Source: Dongia_A sp035695765
GTDB taxonomy: Bacteria > Pseudomonadota > Alphaproteobacteria > Dongiales > Dongiaceae
DNA length: 64,000 nucleotides
Direction: 5' to 3'
Assembly (NCBI GenBank): GCA_035695765.1
Contig: DASRRI010000007.1
Span: forward strand, 1 to 64,000
Part shown: positions 45,276-55,513 of the stretch, piece by piece
How the letters are laid out: each line of letters starts with the position of its first letter
How positions within the stretch are numbered: position 1 is the stretch's first letter
Translations under genes and position numbers: made by a program
Notes under the pieces: generated by a model
The model's database searches: none
Told to the model about the DNA's origin: nothing
The model's input: the letters and a program-made list of their open reading frames with translations, nothing else

Positions 45276-46349
45276 CTACACAGCCAGCCTTGCCAGAGCT
45301 TCAACGGCGAAGCGTTGGGTAAGCTCGCGGGCCGGCATTTCGCGTGCCAGGCGCGCGGCCTGGCCAGACCAGAGATTTGTGAAGTCACCTGATCCGGCCT
45401 GCTCGGCTTGGGCTTTGAGCGGGGCGAGTGCGCCTGCGGCGAGCGGGAAGCTGGGTGCTGCTGGTGAGATGGCGCCCAGATCACGCATCAATCGGTTGAC
45501 GATGCCGCGCGCCGGCCGACCAGTGAAGAGATTTGTGATCATGGTGCTGTCATCGGCTGTGGTGCGTAGCGCTTGGCGATGCGGTTCCGACAGCTTGGCT
45601 TCGGGCGTCAGCATGTAGGCGGTGCCGATCTGCACCGCTGACGCACCGAGCGCGAAAGCAGCGACGATGCCGCGCGCGTCCGCGATGCCACCGGCGGCTA
45701 TCACCGGCACCTTCACCGCATCGACGATCTGCGGCACGAGAGCAAAGGTGCCGACCTGCCGGGTCATGTCGTCGGAGAGAAAATTGCCGCGGTGGCCGCC
45801 GGCCTCCAGCCCCATCGCAATGATCGCGTCGCAGCCGCGCTCCTCCAGCCATCGCGCTTCCGCGACCGTGGTCGCTGACGAAATGACTTTTGCGCCGGTC
45901 GCCTTTGTGCGCTCGAGCAGCGATTGCTTCGGCAATCCGAAATGGAAGCTGACGATTTCGGGTTTCGCCTCCTCGACCAGCGCGGAGAAGCCGTTATCGA
46001 ACGGCACGCGATTGGTTTCCGGGGGCGGCGCGTCGGGATCGAGCCCAAGCTCACGGTGATAAGGTGCCAGCAGCGAGCGCCAGGCAGCAATGCGCGCGGG
46101 GTCTGGCACCGGTGGCTGGTGGCAGAAGAAGTTGACATTGATGGGACGCTTCGTGCCTTGCCGGATCGCCGCCAGGTCCTTGCGCGCCTGATCGAGCGTG
46201 AGCTGCGCGCAGGCGAGCGAGCCGAGGCCCCCCGCTTCGTTGACTGCGATCGCCATGTCCGGTGTGCTGACTCCGGCCATCGGCGCTTGGATGATAGGGA
46301 GGTCGATGGCGAACAGGTCCAGAATGCGACGATCATGCCAGCCGTTCAT
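45276..46349 (-). CDS. Nitronate monooxygenase (2-nitropropane dioxygenase family)
   Basis: A 357-residue FMN-dependent TIM-barrel enzyme oxidising alkyl nitronates such as propionate 3-nitronate. Motifs include IIQAPMAGVSTPDMAIAV, INVNFFCHQPP, the catalytic-histidine region GLEAGGHRGNF, VIAAGGIADARGIVAAF and GASAVQIGTAYMLTPEA. ATG 46349 follows GGAGGTCGG, which outranks the longer frame from 46463. It lies 22 nt after the tautomerase gene in a leftward cluster with an SDR gene. Confidence 0.9.
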   Translation of the reverse strand: MNGWHDRRILDLFAIDLPIIQAPMAGVSTPDMAIAVNEAGGLGSLACAQLTLDQARKDLAAIRQGTKRPINVNFFCHQPPVPDPARIAAWRSLLAPYHRELGLDPDAPPPETNRVPFDNGFSALVEEAKPEIVSFHFGLPKQSLLERTKATGAKVISSATTVAEARWLEERGCDAIIAMGLEAGGHRGNFLSDDMTRQVGTFALVPQIVDAVKVPVIAAGGIADARGIVAAFALGASAVQIGTAYMLTPEAKLSEPHRQALRTTADDSTMITNLFTGRPARGIVNRLMRDLGAISPAAPSFPLAAGALAPLKAQAEQAGSGDFTNLWSGQAARLAREMPARELTQRFAVEALARLAV

Positions 46350-46371
46350 CACCGACCTCCTCAGGTAGCGG

Positions 46372-46605
46372 CTAACCCGTCGCCGCATTCCGCCTGCGCC
46401 ATTCATCGACCGGCAGTCCGCCGACACCCCAATCTTCCTTCTCCACCTCGTTGATGACAACAAATGTCCAGTCGAGCGGCTTGTTCAGCACCTTGAGCAG
46501 CAGCTCGCTGACACCTTTGATGAGGGCTGCCTTCTGTTCCGGCGTCACGCCCGCGTGGTCGGGCGAGGTTCCTTCGCGCGTAACCTTGATATTGACATAC
46601 GGCAT
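46372..46605 (-). CDS. 4-oxalocrotonate tautomerase-family protein
   Basis: A 77-residue tautomerase-superfamily monomer. After removal of Met the N-terminal proline (MPYVNIKVT) would be the catalytic base. The family pattern continues with QKAALIKGVSELLLKVLNK and FVVINEVEKEDWGVGG. Members isomerise enol/keto acids or dehalogenate; the substrate here is open. The gene sits between the SDR gene (24 nt) and the nitronate monooxygenase gene (22 nt), so the three are probably one operon for catabolism or detoxification. Confidence 0.85.
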   Translation of the reverse strand: MPYVNIKVTREGTSPDHAGVTPEQKAALIKGVSELLLKVLNKPLDWTFVVINEVEKEDWGVGGLPVDEWRRRNAATG

Positions 46606-46629
46606 GTTTGCTTCCCTTCCAGCTTGGCT

Positions 46630-47343
46630 TCACCAGCGTCCGGCATGCTGGCCGCCATCGACCCGCAGCACTTCGCCGGTCACGAAGCCGGCGCTCTCCA
46701 GATAGAGCACGGCGTCGATGATCTCTTTTACCTCGCCCAGGCGCTGCATGGGATGCAGCTTGGCAAGTGCGGCATGGGTGTTCTCGGGATGCATGGGCGT
46801 CTTGATGATGCCGGGCGATACCGCGTTCACGCGGATGCCCTTGTCGGCATATTCGATTGCCAGGGACCGCGTGACCGCATCGAGCCCGCCCTTGGTCAGC
46901 GATGCCATCGCCGCCGGTACTCCGGCGATCGGCTGGTCTACGAGCGTCGTGGTGATATTGACGATATGGCCGGCACGCTGTGACAGCATGCGGGCCGCGG
47001 CCTGCTGCGAAACGTGGAAGAAGCCGGCAACGTTGATCGACATGACGTTGGCGAAATCCTCCGCCGTATATTCGATGAAGGGCTTCGAGACGAAGATGCC
47101 GGCGTTGTTGACGAGCGTATCTACGCGACCGAAGCGTTCGATGGCCGTGTCGACCACGCGCTTCGCGACCGCCGGATCGGCGATATCGCCGGCCACCGTC
47201 ACAAGATCGGCCTTGTCGCTCGGCTTGATGGACCGAGAGTTGGCGACTACGCGGTAGCCTTTCCCGCGGAATCCTTCGACCAGAGCCGCGCCGATTCCTT
47301 GCGAGGCGCCGGTGATGATGGCGACTTTGCGTTCCGTGCTCAT
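46630..47343 (-). CDS. SDR-family oxidoreductase lacking the canonical catalytic tyrosine
   Basis: A 237-residue short-chain dehydrogenase/reductase. The cofactor loop TGASQGIG (11-18), the NNAG motif (79-82) and the ending RVNAVSPGIIKTP are standard. The active-site lysine is K151 in ASLTKGG, but the residue four positions before it is A147, not Tyr, and the usual Ser region is TTT (131-133). This variant active site recurs in a subgroup of SDR proteins, so it is probably not a mutation, but the reaction is uncertain. The promoter faces the divergent LysR gene at 47452. Confidence 0.87.
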   Translation of the reverse strand: MSTERKVAIITGASQGIGAALVEGFRGKGYRVVANSRSIKPSDKADLVTVAGDIADPAVAKRVVDTAIERFGRVDTLVNNAGIFVSKPFIEYTAEDFANVMSINVAGFFHVSQQAAARMLSQRAGHIVNITTTLVDQPIAGVPAAMASLTKGGLDAVTRSLAIEYADKGIRVNAVSPGIIKTPMHPENTHAALAKLHPMQRLGEVKEIIDAVLYLESAGFVTGEVLRVDGGQHAGRW

Positions 47344-47451
47344 GTCCTGCCTGCCTTTCTGAAGGAGTGACTGGCAAGAAAGGTAGTCTCTTGCGAAACT
47401 CGGCAGAATGCCTACGGTACGGAAGGCACTATTGCGTTACAAGGAATGATC

Positions 47452-48366
47452 ATGGATCGGATCGACGCCATGCGGGTCTTCGTAACGGCACTCGACGAGG
47501 GCAGCCTCGCGGGAGCCGGACGGCGCCTGGGCCGCTCCCCGGCGGCAGTCACGCGCGCCATCGCCTTCCTGGAGAATTATGTCGGCACGCCGCTCCTGCA
47601 CCGCACGACCCGCACCATCAAATTGAGCGAGGCTGGCGAGCGCTATGCGGCCGCGTGCCGGCGTGTGCTGACTGACCTGGAAGAAGCCGACATGCTGGCA
47701 GCTAGTGAAAGTGCCGCGCCGCGCGGCCTGCTCAATGTCAGCGGGCCGATCGTCAGCGGCGCGCGCATCCTGCGGCCGATCCTCGATGCCTATCTCGATG
47801 CTTATCCGGCGGTAAAGGCGCGGCTGCTGATGCTCGACCGCAAGCTGAACCTGGTGGAGGAGGGGATCGACGTCGCCCTGCGCATCGGCCATTTGCCGGA
47901 TTCGAGCCTGATCGCGATCCGCGTCGGCGAGGTGCGGCAGGTGATCTGCGCTGCGCCATCCTATCTCGCCACCCGGCCGCCGATCATGGAGCCGGGCGAC
48001 CTCGCCACGCATCAAATCGTGGCGATGACGGTGTTCGGCGAGGATTCATGGAGCTTCGCGCCGATCGATGGGGATCCCGACATGCGGCGCGTGCCCATCA
48101 CACCGCGCTTGGTCGTGAACACGGTCGAAGCGGCGGTCGGCTCGGTAATCGAAGGCCATGGCCTGACGCGGGCGTTTTCCTATCAGGTGGCGGATGAAGT
48201 GCGTGAGGGCAGGCTGGTGCTGGTGCTGCCGGAGGCCGAATCACCGGCACTGCCGGTCCATGTCGTCACGCCCGAGGGCCGCCTGTCGGTGCCGAAGGTG
48301 CGGACCTTCGTGGACTTCGCGGTGCCGCGCTTGAAAGCGAAGTTCGCCTACGCCGTCGCCCTATAG
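47452..48366 (+). CDS. LysR-family transcriptional regulator
   Basis: A 304-residue LysR regulator. The helix-turn-helix domain contains AMRVFVTALDEGSLAGAGRR and RSPAAVTRAIAFLENYVG; the effector domain includes LNLVEEGIDVALRIGHLPDS, typical of the CrgA/DsdC-like group. ATG 47452 is chosen over ATG 47446 because AAGGA is then correctly spaced. It is divergent from the SDR gene by 108 nt and is the likely regulator of the SDR-tautomerase-nitronate monooxygenase cluster. Confidence 0.9.
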   Translation: MDRIDAMRVFVTALDEGSLAGAGRRLGRSPAAVTRAIAFLENYVGTPLLHRTTRTIKLSEAGERYAAACRRVLTDLEEADMLAASESAAPRGLLNVSGPIVSGARILRPILDAYLDAYPAVKARLLMLDRKLNLVEEGIDVALRIGHLPDSSLIAIRVGEVRQVICAAPSYLATRPPIMEPGDLATHQIVAMTVFGEDSWSFAPIDGDPDMRRVPITPRLVVNTVEAAVGSVIEGHGLTRAFSYQVADEVREGRLVLVLPEAESPALPVHVVTPEGRLSVPKVRTFVDFAVPRLKAKFAYAVAL

Positions 48367-48375
48367 ACAAAAGAA

Positions 48376-48418
48376 AACCGGCGGCCGGCCCGGGTGAACC
48401 CTGAGCGAACCGCCGGTT
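48376..48418 (-). terminator. Terminator of the triple-DUF1127 gene
   Basis: Nine-base stem AACCGGCGG/CCGCCGGTT. On the minus strand it is followed by TTCTTTT, the expected T-rich tail. It separates the LysR gene from the convergent DUF1127-repeat gene. Confidence 0.75.
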
Positions 48419-48465
48419 ACTGTGAGGCGTCCCGCAATCGCAAACGGGACGTCGAGCAGATTCTG

Positions 48466-49116
48466 TTACGCCGCGCGCGTCGGCTGGTTGCGGTTGGCGG
48501 CCGCCTTGTTGGCGACTTCGCTGGCAACCCATTCGATGTCGCCGCGCACCACGCCGATGTCGAGCAGCATGCGGTCCTCCAGCTTATAGAGCTGGTTGGC
48601 CGTCTGACGGGCGCGGTTCCAGGCGGCGATCGGCGCAACCAGGTCCAGCGACATGGCCGGATAGGACACCGACTTGTGAATGCCCTTCACGACGTCCGTG
48701 ATGTCGGCCCGGCTGACGCCGATGTCGGCGAGCATCCGGTTGTCCAGCGCATTGAGGGCGCTGAAGGCGACGCGGCGCTTATTCCACAGCGCGACCGGCG
48801 CGACCAGCAGGTCATGGAGCATCTCGCCGAACGCGGCGACGAAGCCCGGCTGCGCCGGCACCGTCACGCTTTGTGCGGCCACCGCCGTGATGTCGCCGCG
48901 GGTCAGGCCGATATCGGCCAGTTCGCGGTCGTTCAGCGCGGCCAGTTCGCGCGCAATGGCGGCGCGCTCCAAGGAATGGCGCACAGAGTTGATCACACGC
49001 TTCGCAAACACCGCGAGGGCGCCGAAGCCAGTCTTATGGGCGGTCGCTTCCGGCATATTCGCGCGGCCCAGCACCACCTTCTCATTTCCAGTCGTCCGAT
49101 ACATGATCTCAGTCAT
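48466..49116 (-). CDS. Protein with three tandem DUF1127-like units
   Basis: A 216-residue protein whose core motif occurs three times: LNDRELADIGLTRGDI (about 61-76), LDNRMLADIGVSRADI (about 124-139) and LEDRMLLDIGVVRGDI (about 179-194), spaced about 55-63 residues apart. Each is preceded by a short aromatic/basic helix (for example ALWNKRRVAFSAL and AAWNRARQTANQL). Normal DUF1127 proteins are 45-70 residues with one copy. There is no signal peptide or membrane span. ATG 49116 is selected because the repeat-bearing part begins soon after and the frame up to 49227 is Cys/Pro-rich noise. An AT-rich stretch upstream separates it from the aminopeptidase gene. Confidence 0.78.
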   Translation of the reverse strand: MTEIMYRTTGNEKVVLGRANMPEATAHKTGFGALAVFAKRVINSVRHSLERAAIARELAALNDRELADIGLTRGDITAVAAQSVTVPAQPGFVAAFGEMLHDLLVAPVALWNKRRVAFSALNALDNRMLADIGVSRADITDVVKGIHKSVSYPAMSLDLVAPIAAWNRARQTANQLYKLEDRMLLDIGVVRGDIEWVASEVANKAAANRNQPTRAA

Positions 49117-49330
49117 CCGAATGTTTCCGCCGTGCCGTATTGCCCGGCAATTACGAGTGATAACGTAGGGTTTAACGTTTGGGTTTGGCAGGGGGCATGT
49201 TGCATTGCAGTAATGCGGGTAGTGCATGAGAAATTACTAATTGTCGTTAACTTTGCATGGCTTATGTAGGATTTATGACCCCTATCACGGTCGCTTTGAA
49301 ACGACTTTCGGGCGGAAAGAAGGCAGGAGC

Positions 49331-51337
49331 ATGAACGAACAAGCAACGCGCGCTGAAACGATCGCCTCGGCGCACAAAAAGCTCAAAATTAACATGAGTT
49401 TATCGGAATTCGAGCAGCTCCTTGACGGGGCCGTCGCGGCCCCGGACGGGGAACGCCAGAGTGACTGGATCGCGCTGGTCGCGCCAAGTGCCGATGAGGA
49501 TACCAGACGCCGTTTGAACGCCGCCCACGAGAGCCGGGCGCAGGACGTCAAAATGCAGGCTCGACCGCCGATTCCAGCGCGTCTTGCTGCACTGCGAAAA
49601 GAACTCGCCAACCGAAAATTGGATGGTTTCCTGGTCCCCCGGGCCGACGAGCATCAGGGCGAATATGTCCCGAAGCGGGCCGAGCGGCTGGCCTGGATCG
49701 CCAATTTCACCGGCTCGGCCGGCCTTGCCATCGTGCTCAAGGACAAGGCCGCGATCTTTGTCGATGGCCGCTACACCATCCAGGTGCGCGAGCAGGTCGA
49801 TGCCAAGCTGTTCGAGATCCGGCACCTGATCAACGAGCCGCCGGAGGCCTGGATCGCCGCGAACCTGAAAAAAGGCGAGGTGCTGGGGTTCGACCCCTGG
49901 CTGCTGACTGCGGACGCGGCGCTGCGTTATCGCGAGGCCGCGCGCAAAGTTGGCGCGGAGCTCAAGGCGGTGGACCGCAATCCGCTCGACGAAGCCTGGA
50001 CCGACCAGCCGCCGGAGCCGATTGCTCCGATCTGGCCGCAGGACACGCGCCATGCCGGCCAGAGCGCCGCAGAAAAGCGCGCGCTGATCGCGAAGAAGCT
50101 GAAGGAGCGGGGGCAGGATGCTGCGGTGATCTCCGCGCCGGATTCGCTCGCGTGGCTGCTCAATATCCGCGGCGGCGATGTGCCGCGCACGCCCTTCGCG
50201 CTCGGCTACGCCGTCATCGACAAGGAGGGCAAGGTCGACCTCTTCATGGATCCGCGCAAGCTGACGGCCGAAGCGCGCCAGCATCTCGGCAACGAAGTCG
50301 CGGTGCGGCCGAAGACCGGTTTCCTGCCTGCACTGGACGTGCTTGGCAAGGCGGGCGCGACGGTTGTCGTCGACGCCATGACGGCAGGTGTTGCGATTTC
50401 CGACCGGCTGAAGGCAGCCGGCGCCAGGCCGGCGATCGGTGAAGACCCTTGCGCGCTCCTCAAGGCCTGCAAGAATCCGGTCGAGGTCGAGGGCTCACGC
50501 GCGGCGCACCGGCGCGACGGCGCGGCGGTCTCGCAGTTCCTGCATTGGCTCTCGATCGAGGCACCCAAGGGCCAGCTCAACGAAATCATCGCGGCGGAGA
50601 AGCTCGCGTCATTCCGACGGCGCAATGACCTGTTCCGCGATTTCTCGTTCGACACGATATCCGCGGCAGGTCCGAACGGCGCGATCTGCCACTACAAGGT
50701 GACGGAAGAGAGCAACCGGCCGATCCCGGTCGACTGGCTGTTCCTGGTGGATTCCGGCGGGCAGTATCTCGACGGCACTACCGACATCACCCGCACCATC
50801 GCGGTTGGCAAAGTGAGCGCGGAGATGAAGGACCGCTTCACCCGCGTGCTCAAGGGCCACATCGCGCTCGGCACCACGCGTTTCCCGCGCGGCACGACCG
50901 GCAGCTCGCTCGATGCCATCGCGCGCCGGCCGCTCTGGGAAATCGGGCTCGACTACGACCACGGGACAGGCCACGGCGTCGGCTCGTACCTATCGGTGCA
51001 TGAAGGGCCGCAGCGAATCTCCAAGATGCCGAACCGCGTGGCGCTCGAAGTCGGCATGATCGTCTCCAACGAGCCCGGCTACTACAAGGACGGCGAATAC
51101 GGCATCCGGATCGAGAACCTGGTGACGGTGGTCGAAGACAAGCAGCATCCCGGCATGCTGTGCTTCGAGACGCTGACGCTGGCGCCGATCGATCTCGAAG
51201 CGATCGATCGTTCGCTGCTCACGGCGGACGAGGTGGCTTGGCTCAACGCGTACCACGCGCGCGTGCGCGAAACGATCACGCCGCTGGTGGACGCCGCGAC
51301 GGCGAAGTGGCTGGAGGGGGCGACAAGGGCGATCTGA
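49331..51337 (+). CDS. Xaa-Pro aminopeptidase (M24B, aminopeptidase P) with N-terminal extension
   Basis: A 668-residue dimetal peptidase removing an N-terminal residue before proline. The usual protein begins near PPIPARLAALRKELANRKLD (residue about 78), with a creatinase-N domain, a second creatinase-like domain (about 240-380) and the catalytic pita-bread domain. Metal ligands are visible in FLVDSGGQYLDGTTDITRT (two Asp), HGTGHGVGSYLSVHEGP (His), SNEPGYYKDGEYG (Glu) and GIRIENL (Glu). The extra 75 residues (KLKINMSLSEFEQLLDG, WIALVAPSADEDTRR) do not belong to the fold. ATG 49331 follows AGAAGG; no better internal start is apparent. Confidence 0.9.
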   Translation: MNEQATRAETIASAHKKLKINMSLSEFEQLLDGAVAAPDGERQSDWIALVAPSADEDTRRRLNAAHESRAQDVKMQARPPIPARLAALRKELANRKLDGFLVPRADEHQGEYVPKRAERLAWIANFTGSAGLAIVLKDKAAIFVDGRYTIQVREQVDAKLFEIRHLINEPPEAWIAANLKKGEVLGFDPWLLTADAALRYREAARKVGAELKAVDRNPLDEAWTDQPPEPIAPIWPQDTRHAGQSAAEKRALIAKKLKERGQDAAVISAPDSLAWLLNIRGGDVPRTPFALGYAVIDKEGKVDLFMDPRKLTAEARQHLGNEVAVRPKTGFLPALDVLGKAGATVVVDAMTAGVAISDRLKAAGARPAIGEDPCALLKACKNPVEVEGSRAAHRRDGAAVSQFLHWLSIEAPKGQLNEIIAAEKLASFRRRNDLFRDFSFDTISAAGPNGAICHYKVTEESNRPIPVDWLFLVDSGGQYLDGTTDITRTIAVGKVSAEMKDRFTRVLKGHIALGTTRFPRGTTGSSLDAIARRPLWEIGLDYDHGTGHGVGSYLSVHEGPQRISKMPNRVALEVGMIVSNEPGYYKDGEYGIRIENLVTVVEDKQHPGMLCFETLTLAPIDLEAIDRSLLTADEVAWLNAYHARVRETITPLVDAATAKWLEGATRAI

Positions 51338-51347
51338 AGCGGTATCG

Positions 51348-51665
51348 CTATTTCATCTCGCGCATCGCTTCTGCGTCGCGCAGTGCGGCGAGGCGTAATC
51401 GTCGCAGTGGGCAGATGGCGATTCGCCAGAACAAGATGGCGATGAGGGCGCCGGTCAATGCGAACCGGAACGATTGCGGGGCAAAGTCCCACAGGGAGGC
51501 GGGATCGGTCACCGCGTAATCCAGACCTTCAACTGCGATCACAAGATACGCCGCTGGGAGCTGGCTGAGCGCAATGCCCACCGCGATGGACAGGTAGATG
51601 GAATCCTTCTCCCGACGCGCCAGAAGATCGACCGCCAGAGCAAAGCCGTTGATCGCCCTGTCCAC
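51348..51665 (-). CDS. Small hypothetical membrane protein
   Basis: A 105-residue protein with two hydrophobic segments (SIYLSIAVGIALSQLPAAYLV and FRFALTGALIAILFWRIAI) separated by a polar loop, and a basic C-terminus (PLRRLRLAALRDAEAMR). GTG 51665 is preferred: GGAGGGTGAG lies just upstream and the ligA stop is 7 nt away; TTG 51683 would overlap ligA. It is probably cotranscribed with ligA. No family was recognised. Confidence 0.55.
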   Translation of the reverse strand: MDRAINGFALAVDLLARREKDSIYLSIAVGIALSQLPAAYLVIAVEGLDYAVTDPASLWDFAPQSFRFALTGALIAILFWRIAICPLRRLRLAALRDAEAMREMK

Positions 51666-51672
51666 CTCGATC

Positions 51673-53766
51673 TCACCCTCCAATCAACCCCAGCCACGCG
51701 TCCTCGCTCAGCAACTTGACGCCGAGTTCCTGCGCTTTGGCAGCCTTGGACCCGGCGTCTTCGCCGACGATGACGTAGTCGGTCTTCTTGGAGACGGAGC
51801 TGGCGACCTTGGCGCCCAATGATTCGGCGCGGGCCTTGGCTTCGTCGCGGGTCATCTTGGTGAGAGCGCCGGTGAAGACGACGGTTTTTCCGGCGACGGG
51901 CGAGTTGGTGGCGCGCGGAGCCTGGACTTCCTCGACCGTCAGCTCGTCTGCGAGGTCGTCGAGCACTTTGACATTGTGCTTCTCGGCGAAGAAATCGAGG
52001 ATGTCGCCGGCGACCGATCCACCGATCTGGTCGATGTTAACGAGATCCTGGTATTCCGCGCTCTCGCGGTCCTTTGAAGCTGCGAGCATCGCGGCGCGCC
52101 AGTCCTTCAGCGTGTGATAGTGGCGCGCCAGGAGCTTGGCGGTCACTTCGCCGACTTGCGGGATGCCAAGCCCGTAGATGAAGCGGTCGAGCGGGATGGT
52201 GCGGCGCGCTTCGATGGCGCCCAGCAAGTTGCCGACGGAGGATTCGCCCCAGCCTTCGCGCTCCTCAAGGTCGCGGCGATGCCGATGAAGCTTGAAGATG
52301 TCGACCGGGCTCTTGATCAGGCCGTCTATATAGAAAGCTTCGATGTGCTTATAGCCGAGCCCTTCGATGTCGAAGGCGCCGCGCGAGACGAAGTGGCGCA
52401 GGCGCTCCATCGCCTGGGCGGGGCAGATGAGGCCGCCGGTGCAGCGCCGCACCGCTTCGCCTTCCTCGCGCACGGCATGCGAGTTACAGACCGGGCAGCG
52501 GTCGGGGAACTCGTATTTCTTGCCGCGGCCCTTGCGGTCGGCGTCGACCACGCCGACGATCTGCGGGATCACGTCGCCGGCGCGTTGCACGATCACCTTG
52601 TCGCCGATCCGGATGTCCTTGCGCGCGATCTCGTCTTCGTTGTGCAACGTCGCGTTCGAGACGACGACGCCACCCACGGTGATCGGTTCCAGCTTGGCGA
52701 CAGGCGTTAGTGCGCCGGTGCGGCCAACCTGGATCGAAATGGCATTGAGTGTCGTCACCGCCTGCTCTGCCGGGAACTTGTGTGCGGTCGCCCAGCGTGG
52801 CGCACGGCCGACGAAGCCGAGACGATTCTGCAGCGCGAGATCGTTGACCTTATAGACTACGCCGTCGATGTCGTAATTGAGGTCGGCGCGCTCCTTCGCC
52901 AGCTCGTCATAGAACGCGAGCGCGTCATCGAGTGTCTTAGCGACACGAGTCTTGGGATTGACCGAAAATCCCCATTGCTTCAGCCGGTCGATCGCTTCGG
53001 AATGCAGATTCGGTTCGTTGCGCCAGCCTTGCACCTCGCCCATCGCGTAGGCGAAGAATTTCAGCGGGCGCGATTTGGTGATGCTGGGATCGAGCTGCCG
53101 CACCGAGCCGGCCGCCGCGTTACGCGGGTTGGCGAAGACTGGTTCTCCGGCATTTTCGCGCTCCTTGTTGAGTGCGAAAAAGGCATCGTGCGGGAAATAA
53201 ACTTCGCCGCGGATCTCGATCAGCTTCGGCGGGTGCGGATCCTTGAGCTTGTGCGGGATGCCGGCGACATGCTTGAGGTTCGCGGTGATGTCCTCGCCGA
53301 TCGCCCCGTCGCCGCGCGTGGCGCCGATGGTGAACGCGCCATCTTCATAGCGCAGGTTGGCGGAGAGGCCGTCGATCTTGGGCTCGACATTGAGCTCGAT
53401 CTCCGCCTCATCTTTGCGCCCCAAGAAGCGGCGGATGCGGCCGATGAAATCCACCACGTCCTCGCGGTCGAAGGCGTTGTCGAGCGACAGCATCGGATGG
53501 AGATGCTTGACCTTGGCGAAGCCGACGGCCGGCTCGGCACCGACGCGTGAGCTCGGCGAATCGGTGCGCTTGAGGCTGGGGAACAGGCCCTCGATCGCGC
53601 GGTTGCGGCGGACCAGCGCGTCATATTCTGCGTCGCTGATCTCCGGCGCGTCCTTCTGGTGATAGAGCTTGTCGTGATGGGCGATTTCCTTGGCGAGCCG
53701 TTTCAGCTCGGTCTTGGCCTCGCCCGGGCTCAGCTCTTGTGGTGCTTTTTCCGATTCCTTGGTCAT
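51673..53766 (-). CDS. ligA: NAD-dependent DNA ligase
   Basis: A 697-residue ligase sealing nicks during replication and repair with NAD. The adenylation lysine is K130 in VEPKIDGLSANL. Other features are the nucleotidyltransferase core (RGEVYFPHDAFFALN, NPRNAAAGSVRQLDP), an OB fold (GVVVSNATLHNEDEIARKD), a four-cysteine zinc finger (CPVCNSHAV to CTGGLICPAQ), helix-hairpin-helix motifs, and a C-terminal BRCT domain (GKTVVFTGALTKMTRDEAK). ATG 53766 is used; GTG 53781, five codons earlier, is possible since neither has a strong ribosome-binding site. Confidence 0.95.
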   Translation of the reverse strand: MTKESEKAPQELSPGEAKTELKRLAKEIAHHDKLYHQKDAPEISDAEYDALVRRNRAIEGLFPSLKRTDSPSSRVGAEPAVGFAKVKHLHPMLSLDNAFDREDVVDFIGRIRRFLGRKDEAEIELNVEPKIDGLSANLRYEDGAFTIGATRGDGAIGEDITANLKHVAGIPHKLKDPHPPKLIEIRGEVYFPHDAFFALNKERENAGEPVFANPRNAAAGSVRQLDPSITKSRPLKFFAYAMGEVQGWRNEPNLHSEAIDRLKQWGFSVNPKTRVAKTLDDALAFYDELAKERADLNYDIDGVVYKVNDLALQNRLGFVGRAPRWATAHKFPAEQAVTTLNAISIQVGRTGALTPVAKLEPITVGGVVVSNATLHNEDEIARKDIRIGDKVIVQRAGDVIPQIVGVVDADRKGRGKKYEFPDRCPVCNSHAVREEGEAVRRCTGGLICPAQAMERLRHFVSRGAFDIEGLGYKHIEAFYIDGLIKSPVDIFKLHRHRRDLEEREGWGESSVGNLLGAIEARRTIPLDRFIYGLGIPQVGEVTAKLLARHYHTLKDWRAAMLAASKDRESAEYQDLVNIDQIGGSVAGDILDFFAEKHNVKVLDDLADELTVEEVQAPRATNSPVAGKTVVFTGALTKMTRDEAKARAESLGAKVASSVSKKTDYVIVGEDAGSKAAKAQELGVKLLSEDAWLGLIGG

Positions 53767-53827
53767 GCCGTGCTCGCTCACATGCCACGTGAGGCCTTAC
53801 TTTGCTCCCTCCCACCTGCCGGCGCGT

Positions 53828-55495
<1,668 letters not shown>

Positions 55496-55513
55496 GGACC
55501 TTCCGGGCCGCCG

